Below, piece after piece: positions 56,421 through 64,000 of a stretch of 64,000 bases of DNA. Below the pieces are notes generated by a model that saw only the letters and a list, made by a program, of their open reading frames with translations, searched no databases and was not told the DNA's origin. Positions within the stretch are counted from its first letter, which is position 1; each line of letters begins with the position of its first letter. Position numbers and translations under genes: made by a program. Origin of the DNA: Dichomitus squalens LYAD-421 SS1 (Eukaryota; Basidiomycota; Agaricomycetes; Polyporales; Polyporaceae); assembly GCF_000275845.1 (NCBI RefSeq), contig NW_006766914.1, forward strand, positions 43,696 to 107,695, given 5' to 3'.

Positions 56421-56789
56421 GATATTGGCTAAATTGTAAGTTTTACCTTATACATTTTGCCGAGGCCCTCGACCACGTCAGTGCGACTGCGACTCTGCTG
56501 TAAATAACCTGGAGTTGCCTCTTTCGCTCTACTCATCCACAGTGTCAATGTTCATATTTTATCTGAAAGCCTTGAAACTCTACAACGATTCTTGTGTCTA
56601 TCTTGTTCTGGGTAATAATGGCGCTACCGATTTGCTTTGATTCGGATAACCTTTGCGAGTCGATTTTGCAACGAATACCACTGCATTACTGCCACCATCC
56701 ATTTTCAAGTTCAAGTCCGACTCGTCCAACTACTGGCCTGTCGCAAGAATATGTGAATGCACTACTCGTCTAGGCGTACGCACAAGTAG
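56421..56789. other. Intergenic, no gene seen
   Basis: About 370 bases between tRNA-Arg and the recognisable start of the glycosyltransferase pseudogene; could contain further decayed 5' parts of it. Confidence 0.4.
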
Positions 56790-57635
56790 AGCCTGAGCGC
56801 CTTGCCCTTTCTCATGCAGCCCTGTACACTCTGCTCCTGGCACGGCGGGATCATCTAGTCTTCTACAGCGACCCTGACGACGACGCACGCTATGCTTCCT
56901 TCGGTTCGGTGTTATGGCCTGCAGAGCTTGCAAAGTTGCCGGCTATTCTCGACGTCTTCATGGGAAAAGGACAATCCTCTTGTAGGCTGTCGTTTCATTC
57001 GCAACAAATTGTTTCAAGCTAATACAGAAACGTCGCAGTTCCTGAGCTCTAGCGCCGTCTTTGCCACTGCGGGTCCGTCGGAAGTACAGGGAAAGGCATC
57101 CAAGTACGGCCATGCTCTCTTGATTATACAGGTCCTCCACCAGTGCCCGCTGGACTACTCACTCAGTATCTTTCAACGTCTTACACTTCCTGGCTGTTGA
57201 ACGTTGAACGGCCTACCGGGCTATGGAGTGGTACCTCTCACATTGAGGCCAAATCCGCACGCCTGAGTCGATTATGGCTGGCGTTTCCTAGTTCGTGGCT
57301 ACCCGCTGTTATGACTACTGCACCAATCAGCTCACCTCCAATACAACAGCTTTTGGCCCGTCTGGGCGGACCAGTCTGTGAACGTCGTCCATCTCTCTAA
57401 GAACCTCGAACTCGCCTACGAAATCCTCGGGGTGCGCTGCGGCACCGGGTCCGGGCAGATCTACTGCAAGCCAAGATGACTTCCGGGGCGTTCGAAGCTG
57501 TCAAGGCCGAGATGCCCAGCGTGCTCGCGTCAAGAAGGGCGCCAATCTGCAGGAAGTAGTAGCAGGCGGTTTGGGCGGAAGACGGGATTGGGCACTCGGA
57601 GGCCGAGGCTTGTTCGAGCGGCTTGTGATAAGTAG
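56790..57635 (+). pseudogene. UDP-glycosyltransferase pseudogene
   Basis: Fragments in shifting frames follow the order of the neighbouring genes: ASFGSVLWPAELAKLPAILD (versus ISFGSMFWPTEPEKLWAVFD), FLSSSAVFATAGPSEVQGKA (versus ILSTSAVFAKTPPPEVQEKV), AMEWYLSH, stop, ...ESIMAGVS (versus ATGWYLSHGG...ETILAGVP), FWPVWADQSVNVVHLSKNLE followed by LAYEILGVRCGTGSGQI, and AVWAEDGIGHSEAEACSSGL before the stop. The N-terminal half is missing and several stops and frame shifts break the rest. It is a third, decayed member of a tandem family. Confidence 0.88.
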
Positions 57636-58368
57636 GTTAGTGGTAAAGCAAATCAAGCCTGTTTACTTATGCCTGCGTTTTTTCATCACTCATGCACTGG
57701 CTTCCAGTGTCTCCTCGCCAACAAGTAGACCACAGTATATCCTACCGCAATCGCCCGAAATGTGGGACGGACAGTTGTCATATGTACCTGTGCACCTGGC
57801 GTCCACTATGCCACTCCGCACACTAGCTACGTAACTCGAGTGCTCGAGTGCCTCAAAGGCCGCTGACGCGCGCGGCCTCAAGATGCGTATGATTCGTCAA
57901 CCCAGTTGAACTGCGCCAAAGTGCGTCTCTTACCATCCCTTCACTCCCTTGGTAGCGTCCTTGATATGGCCCTAGACCGTTGCACCAGAGCGGCTGTGGA
58001 TGCGTACGTGAGTGCAACACTTCTCTTCTGATAATCTGCAAGACTCATGTGGCGCCGCAGTGCAACTCCTGCCATCACTCCGCCCGTCTATATATGTTGG
58101 CGCACGTTTGTGTTGTACTGCTGTACGGATAGGTCTATATCCGCTTGTACCATCTCTGATGAGCTTCACAGGGTCGAGAATGCAAGCGTTGAGCATTCCT
58201 GTCGAGGCGCGACGCCCATGCCCTAACTGTGTATACCGGAAAAGATTTATGGGCGCGTCTACGCATCCATGTTCTGTTAAATACGGCTGCCTCTGTGAAC
58301 GAGCCACAATCGTCCCATCTGAACTCTCGTTCTCTAACACAATTCTCCAACATTGGGATCAGTTCACG
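57636..58368. other. Intergenic, upstream of copy 2
   Basis: About 730 bases. No gene recognised; TATA-like tctatatatg near 58087 is ~280 bases from the ATG at 58369. Confidence 0.4.
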
Positions 58369-60399
58369 ATGACAGTCTCTACTGGGAAACACCTGATAGT
58401 CGTCCCAATGCAGATGTGGGGTACGTCCTATTCACTCTCTCATCGTTATGTATTCCAACTAGCAGTGACATTCTAGGGCACACTCGTACGTTATGCACCT
58501 TGGTTGCCCGTATGGTCAAGCTACGCAACGTTACCGTCGCCTTCTTTGTGATTACAAGTTTCTATGACTTAGTCATGGCAGAGGTTGCACGCGAGCTCCT
58601 TCCGGAAGAGGCGTACCTCTCTTCTCGACTCAGGTTCGAAGCCGGGCATTACCTTGTCAACGTAGTAGACGGACTCACCACCATGGTTGGGCCCACGCAG
58701 AGTTGTTGGCCTAGAGCATAATATTATCGACATCATGAGGACCAGCGTCCTAGAGGCTGCCTTCGAAGCCTCCTACGTCAAGATGCTGAACGACGAGCCC
58801 CTTACATGTGCTCGAACAGGAGCCCAGATCGTTGCGCACCCCGTTCGTGTCAGCGCCGTCATCCTCGATGTGCGTGATCGTTCCGATTTACCATAGTCTC
58901 CGAGCTGGCGAGCTAACACTGCTATAAAGATGTTTCTTCCGGACACATTTCTGTCCATTCGCAAGCATACCTCAGATACCGTGAAGATATACACATGGAC
59001 TCCTATAGCGACACAAGTGTTCTTCTTCCACCTCACGCAGGACAACATGGGAGCTGTCGAAGCCGAAGCTGAAAGACAAGGAATCACCTTCGAACAGGCT
59101 GCAGCTCAGGTAACCTGGGGATCCACCAGTGTGCGGTTGTCGGCCTCCTTATGCAATTCTATTGTAGCTGGCTAAGGTCACGGGCAAGGTTCTGCATACG
59201 CCAGTAACCAAACCAGTACATGACTACGAGATCCAGCCCCAGGCGGTATGTCTAGCTCCTTTCTGTGGAAGGGATTGAGTGTGACTTCGAGATTGCCTCT
59301 AACAGTTCCCAGTGGAGCTTCTTGGCATTGGAGTGAAGATGTCTAGGATCATGGGAATCACAGATGGGTTCATAACATTCGACGCAGCAGACTACTGTCC
59401 CAACACCACCAAGGCGATCAAGGAGTGGTTCGCGCAGACTTCGCGCAAGGCGTACTATGCAGGCCCGTTGATTCCGCAGAGCAAAGAAAACGTCTCAGAC
59501 GAGTCCCACGCTCAGGAAGTCTTAGCATTCTTGGACAGAAGCCTGGCGTCGCATGGGGAGAAGTCGGTCATATACGTGAGTCGTCCGATATGATATGTCA
59601 CGTGCGGGATGCTATACCGATGACATTCTTGATCGTAAGGTATCTTTCGGGTCGCTGTTCTGGCCTACGGATCCGAAGAAGCTCCATGCTGTTCTCGGTG
59701 TGCTTATGGACAGGAACATACCCTTCGTCAGCGTTTTCCGACTGATTTATGTGAACTCTCGTCACGCTAAATGATGGTAGAATAGGTGATGAGTGAAGCG
59801 GCTGTACTGTCCAAGAGATTGCCGAAGGAAGTGCAAGAGAAAGTTGTTCAATACGGGTATGGCTTAGTCTCGAAATGGGTACCTCAGCAGGCTCTGCTTG
59901 ATCATCCTGTACGTCTCGTCCATGCTATACGGACAGTGCTAAACAAATGACAGGCGACTGGATGGTGTCTCTCGCATGGTGGACACAACAGCACCCTAGA
60001 GACGATAATGGCGGGTGTTCCTACGTGAGTAGACCGTTTCATCGGCTTGTCTACTATGCTCTTGTGAATCAGCTATCCCGAACCAGGATCGTCTGGCCCA
60101 TCATTGCGGACCAGCCCCTGAACGCCACCTATCTTTCTGAAGACCTCGATGTTGCGTACGAGCTGATCGAGGTCCGGAACGGAACAGGGGCCTGCAAGAT
60201 CTTTCGCAACGGAAGAGTGCCCATCGCGACAATTGACGCCGTCAAGGCGGAGATGGGCGAGATCCTGGACCGAGCATTCGGCGAGGATGGTAGGAGGAAG
60301 CGGGAAAACCTACAGCGCCTCCGGAAGACCCTTCAGGAGGCCTGGTCGGAACATGGAGTCGCCAGGCGGGAAGTGGAAGCGTTCTTGGACGACCTCTGA
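58369..60399 (+). CDS. UDP-glycosyltransferase (GT1), copy 2
   Basis: Ten exons (58369-58420, 58477-58633, 58701-58869, 58930-59109, 59168-59245, 59306-59575, 59640-59726, 59786-59908, 59954-60024, 60087-60399) give 499 aa. It starts HLIVVPMQMWGHTRTLCTLV and carries VSFGSLFWPTDPKKLHAVLG, WVPQQALLDHPATGWCLSHG followed by GHNSTLETIMAGVP and WPIIADQPLNATYLSED, ending ARREVEAFLDDL like copy 1. Exon borders match copy 1 nearly one for one, so the two are tandem duplicates. The 67-nt intron 58634-58700 explains an apparent frame shift. Acceptor unknown. Nearby SDR and acyltransferase genes could act on the same product, but they are 5-17 kb away and may be unrelated. Confidence 0.92.
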
Positions 60400-62320
60400 T
60401 CACGACGGGTGATGATTGGAGCTGCCGGAAAATGGAATGGAGCACGTCTTGGATACCTGTTGTACTCGGCTGCAGTTAAGATCACTTGCAAGGATTCTCT
60501 GGAAACTCAAGCTTCTACGCTGCATCGAATTTTCGGAGGAACCGACCTCGCTGTTCTAGCCATTTGTGCACTGCAAGAAGCATGATGAAGCGCTAGCAAG
60601 ATGGGCCAGTATGCAAGTTGGCATTTTGATGGTCCGATTCGGATACTGGCCTTCCATAGGGGCCAGAGAGGCGTATACACCGCTCGGGATTCGTAACCTG
60701 GCTCGCGGCTCCTGTATCGACATCGATAGTCGTTGAGGCACTAGGAGCTTCGCGCTCCCCGAGCCCTGTGCGATGGGCGCTGACTCGGCGCAAGAGCAAC
60801 GGTGTGCATATCTTAGCCGAAAGGCCCGTTGTATACCTCTGAGAAGATCAATTTCTGTATTCAGGACGAAGGCAAGATGGTCCACCACCGATCATGGCGC
60901 GGACCGTCTAGGCATCTCGCCATCTTGACGACAGTCACAGTCGACTGACTGTTCTCGGGCGCCGTGACGTAGCGGCTGAGCAGCTTGTGGCGGCGGTGTC
61001 TCTGGAGACTAGCTCTATGTACGAGATCAAAGAATGTATGTTGACCTCAAGTGAGAGACCTGTAGCGTGAGGCATCGCTTAGGGTCACATCGAGTCAATA
61101 TGTCTGTGTTTGCTCCAAGCACTATGTGCGGTGCATCCTGGGAGACAGAGAGAGAGAGAGAGGAGAAGAGAGAGGATGAGAGAGAGAGAAGTGGCTGACG
61201 GCCGACGAGAGTCCCGAAAACTGGCCGAAGGGAGCTTACAGAGTCGGAAGTTCACGGAAAGACAAACCAATCAATGTATGTAAACTCACGAGATCAACTG
61301 CCAAAGCCTCGAGCTTTGAGCGAGTAAGTAGTGTCAATGTGCGCCGCCGGGCATCAGAAGGCCCTAAGGTAACGAATAGGACCCGCCACGCCGGTAGTGT
61401 AGAGAGATAACGTTCTACCTTGTGGGTAGGCCGCTGGCATGCAACGTAAACGATCTGTTACTACCCCAGCCGCTGGAAGGAAGAGAATCAGCTCAAGAAA
61501 TTGCGAAGCCACTCACAAACTCCGCGCATCAAGAACGAGGTTGACGTCCCGGCAGTGCATATCCAGACATACCATGATGCCCCATCGTCGACACCGTCGT
61601 TACGCTCGAGCGCGGCAGTGCAGCAAAGCCATTCCGAATGAGAGCTAGAGAGCAAGCGGGAGTTCGAATTTGGCCCTAGAACATGAACAAATTTGCAACG
61701 GTTTCACGCTTGTCGCAGAGATGAACTTGTGCCTTGGGCCAGTGTCTGGAAAACAGGTCGGCGCGTTTCGTATGATGACCGCCGGGCCGCGCTTCGTGCC
61801 TGCAAAACTGTTCTGCAAAAAGGGAGGGCAAATCGCCGGGGATGGGCGCCCTTCGCGATGCTGTGCGCTCTTGGTGCGCCCCGCGACAACGGCCCGTCGT
61901 CGTGAAGCCCGTGGCTTCCCGCATGGTTCGTGTTTCAGAAGGAAGCCTGCGGTGCTTGTCGCCATCTGAATCATGCTTGGGATCATGGGCGCGCGTGAGG
62001 CGGAGGGGCTTTGATTGTGAACCGTGAACCTTCGAAATCTCGATGGTACTCAATGGCAATGAACGTATGATGGCGAGCCATAACCGTGTTCGCCCGAGCC
62101 AACTCTTGTTCGAAGCGCTTGGTATAAAGACGGACGAGGAGCGGCAGGGTTTCACCATCCCCACCTCCTACAGCTAGCTCTACTAAGCTAAGCAGCTACC
62201 AGCCACCACAAGCTTCTGCGAACCCGAGCTGTAGAGCAAACCACTCCCACTCGCCCACCACTTACTATCGCTTACCACCGCCGAAAACACCCTACTCTTC
62301 TTCCCCTTGCCTGCATAAAC
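60400..62320. other. Intergenic, 1.9 kb
   Basis: No gene recognised. It contains a GA-rich microsatellite (61142-61191) and a TATA-like TATAAAG at 62123-62129, about 190 bases upstream of the next ATG. The longest frames (e.g. 61670-61969 and its antisense) lack motifs. Confidence 0.5.
61142..61191. repeat. GA/AG microsatellite
   Basis: Imperfect run of GA dinucleotides interrupted by GGAGAA and GGATG units, about 50 bases, in intergenic sequence. Confidence 0.85.
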
Positions 62321-62884
62321 ATGCCTTCCATGCACATCGACGACTTCGGCCACAACCACGGCCTCCACGTCGTCATCCCCACCACCGAGGCGAGCTCCAG
62401 CGTTCCCTCCGCGACGGCCTCCAACGCGAGCGACGGGCCCACCGCGCTCGACACCCCCGGGCACAATCACAACCTCAGCCGCCTCCCCGCGCCCGCAAGC
62501 GCACCCCAGTCCGCGCGCGCGCTCGACACGCCCGGGCACAACCACAACCTCGGCTTCCGCTGGCCCCCCTCTGCTGCCGCTGCCGCTGCTTCCGCTGCTG
62601 GCGACGAGGCGACGGCGACGCCCACGACCCCGAGGGTGTCCGCGCGCGTCTCGCGGCGGAGCAGCCTGTTCAGCGTGGCCGACGACTCGGAGGCGAAGAC
62701 GGGGGCGGGGTCGCTATTCAGCGTGGAGAATGGCCTGGGCGAGGTCGTGGGGCACACCCATGTGGTGCTGCCGCCGACGTCGGAGGCGGAGGAGCCGGTG
62801 ACGGCAGAGCTGCAAGGCAGTTTCCAGCAGCAGATGCACGAGGATGGTGATGGGGACGACCGCGCGGTCGAGGGGGGCAATTGA
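62321..62884 (+). CDS. Unrecognised 187-aa protein with repeated GHNH motifs
   Basis: Single exon, ATG in good context (aaacATGcc). I do not recognise the family. Four His-rich motifs recur: FGHNHGLHVV (residues 9-18), LDTPGHNHNL (43-52 and 68-77), and VVGHTHVVLPP (142-152); SLFSV also occurs twice (115-119, 131-135). Between them the protein is Ala/Ser/Pro/Thr-rich, and the C-terminus is acidic. No signal peptide, membrane segment or Kex2-like KR sites, so a secreted, processed precursor is unlikely. The G-H-N/T-H units could bind metal ions or act as short docking motifs; both are guesses. Composition suggests an intrinsically disordered cytosolic or nuclear protein. The repeat order on one strand in one frame supports real coding. 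A TATAAAG lies ~190 bases upstream; it converges with the WLM gene. Confidence 0.75.
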   Translation: MPSMHIDDFGHNHGLHVVIPTTEASSSVPSATASNASDGPTALDTPGHNHNLSRLPAPASAPQSARALDTPGHNHNLGFRWPPSAAAAAASAAGDEATATPTTPRVSARVSRRSSLFSVADDSEAKTGAGSLFSVENGLGEVVGHTHVVLPPTSEAEEPVTAELQGSFQQQMHEDGDGDDRAVEGGN

Positions 62885-63245
62885 GCTGCCAGATGGTGGA
62901 GAGAGTATGATATCAAAGGGTTTCCTGGGTGGGGGATGCGATTGCGACTGCCTCCAGTTCGTTCTTGAGTCTTGGATTTGAGTCTTGGACTTGACTCGCC
63001 CAATGTTGTATCGATAGTACTAACTTATTGTTTTGTATTGGTTTGTGTTGCCACATGGTTTGCCACTGCTATTTGCTATATATTGTACCATTTCTTCATA
63101 TACCTTGTCCGATTTCCTCGGATCCGGGAAGCGAATAATGGGAAACCGCGCTTGCATTCGAGCGAAAGCGATGAGTAGAATACTAAAAGTGAATATGAGT
63201 ACAACAATTCTAGATGATACAACAACCCACAAGATCCCGATCAAA
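62885..63245. other. Convergent intergenic spacer
   Basis: 361 AT-richer bases between two convergent stops. No gene; presumed 3' UTRs. Confidence 0.5.
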
Positions 63246-64000
63246 TCATGAATGCCCAGCAGTCCCGCAGCGATCCTCCAGTTCTTCCTCCTCCTTCCGC
63301 AGCCTGTTCATAGTAGCCTCCAGGACTTTCCTGCGACGTTCCTCCGGAGAGTCGCCTGGACTGCTCGCACCGGGCCCGCCAAGGGTGTACGAGCCACCGA
63401 GAGCATGCTCCTGCGCCTCCGCTTCGAGCGCGGACTGTGGCGGCCCGAACCCTCCCCCGCCAAGCTGGTGCGCCCCAGCCGCCTGCGCACGCTCGAACTC
63501 CGCAACTTCCTTGTTGAGCGTGGAGTTGAGCTCCTTGAACTGCGGCAAAAGCGCCCGTCAGCCGCCACCGCATGCACTACTAGGTCGGCGCAGTACGCAC
63601 GTTGTTGTCATGATCACCCCAGACGTTGTGCGTGAGCTCGTGGCAGAGCACCCTGCGCACCTCGCTGAAGAGCCTGAAGCCGTCGTACCTGTCGGTCCGC
63701 AGCCGGAGCTTGATCGCCTGCCCCGCGTTCACGTTCAGCCCGAGGAGGTGAGGCTGCTCGTGTGGGGCGAGCTCGGTGAGCACCCCCACCGAGAACTGAT
63801 GCTTGCGCATCACGTGGCGGATGGCGGGATCGTTTGCGAGCTTGGTGAGAAGATTACGAGCGGACTCGGGGTTGGGGAGATGAGGGAGGGGTTCGATGCG
63901 GTGGAATGTGTATTGGGAGTCTGTGGACGAGGATGGTCCCGTAGACCGCACCTATCACTCGGTCAGCACAAGGTAGAGACACGACAAGGGTGGACATACC
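63246..64000 (-). CDS. WLM-domain metalloprotease (Wss1-like), 5' part beyond window
   Basis: Two complete exons are visible (63951-63601 and 63539-63246) and the last base of an upstream exon at 64000, before a 48-nt intron (63952-63999). The visible 215 residues hold most of a WLM domain: DPAIRHVMRKHQFSVGVLTE, LLGLNVNAGQAIKLRLRTDR, then the zinc site CHELTHNVWGDHDNNFKELN, where HExxH and the later His bind zinc and Glu is catalytic. After it come a helix (LNKEVAEFERAQ) and a Gly/Pro-rich tail ending in a helical EERRRKVLEATMNRLRKEEE. WLM proteases degrade DNA-protein crosslinks and SUMO/ubiquitin conjugates in the nucleus; several fungal relatives carry an N-terminal ubiquitin-like domain, which would lie outside the window. 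Confidence 0.9.

Noticed and set aside
58650..58725. Frame-shift mutation in glycosyltransferase copy 2
   Set aside because: A 67-nt GT-AG intron (58634-58700) explains the shift and restores alignment with copy 1.
61142..61191. GA-rich tract as a regulatory GAGA element
   Set aside because: It is an imperfect microsatellite over 1 kb from the nearest start codon.
1..64000. CRISPR arrays, bacterial operons or phage genes
   Set aside because: Spliceosomal introns, fungal protein families and eukaryotic tRNAs throughout; no spaced direct repeats of CRISPR type were seen.

Overview
The window is nuclear DNA from a filamentous basidiomycete, most likely an Agaricomycete. Genes are dense and split by many short introns (about 45-120 nt), tRNA genes carry small introns, and the families are typical of mushroom-forming fungi: Rom2-type RhoGEF, DUF6533 proteins, GPI-anchored chitin deacetylase, basidiomycete DDE transposase and HET relics. 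Exons were joined by hand from GT-AG or GC-AG borders, reading frame and family consensus; nothing was checked against transcripts or databases.

Layout. 1-530 and 14724-15253 are arms of an inverted repeat. Between them lie a PB1/ZZ-finger protein (+), Mediator subunit MED4 (-, with a 1.47-kb intron), a secreted S10 serine carboxypeptidase (+) and a dual-specificity phosphatase (+). A run of N at 15265-15643 follows; the 243 bases on its two sides are identical. Next come a CmcJ/NvfI/AsaB-like oxidase (16.3 kb), an unrecognised 116-aa protein (17.9 kb) and a complete 3.5-kb DNA transposon with TA target duplication, 27-bp terminal inverted repeats and an intact five-exon transposase (18607-22120).

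22-26 kb holds a decayed tRNA-Pro, an SDR pseudogene and a DUF6533 gene. 27-41 kb holds four minus-strand housekeeping or cell-surface genes: a Rom2-like Rho GEF, the exocytic SM protein Sec1, a chitin deacetylase with a 4-nt microexon, and an EI24-domain membrane protein. Rom2, Sec1 and chitin deacetylase all serve polar secretion and wall building.

41-52 kb holds an intact SDR, a MITE, an intact tRNA-Pro, a HET relic, an alcohol-acetyltransferase-like gene, a carnitine acetyltransferase with both mitochondrial and peroxisomal signals, a second DUF6533 gene and a truncated tRNA-Pro. The tRNA-Pro/SDR pair is an inverted duplicate of the decayed pair at 22 kb.

53-60.4 kb is a UDP-glycosyltransferase array (gene, pseudogene, gene) with a tRNA-Arg. 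The end holds a 187-aa protein with repeated GHNH motifs (62.3 kb) and a WLM-domain metalloprotease running off the right edge. The least explained items are the GHNH-repeat protein, the 116-aa protein and the contents of the giant MED4 intron.
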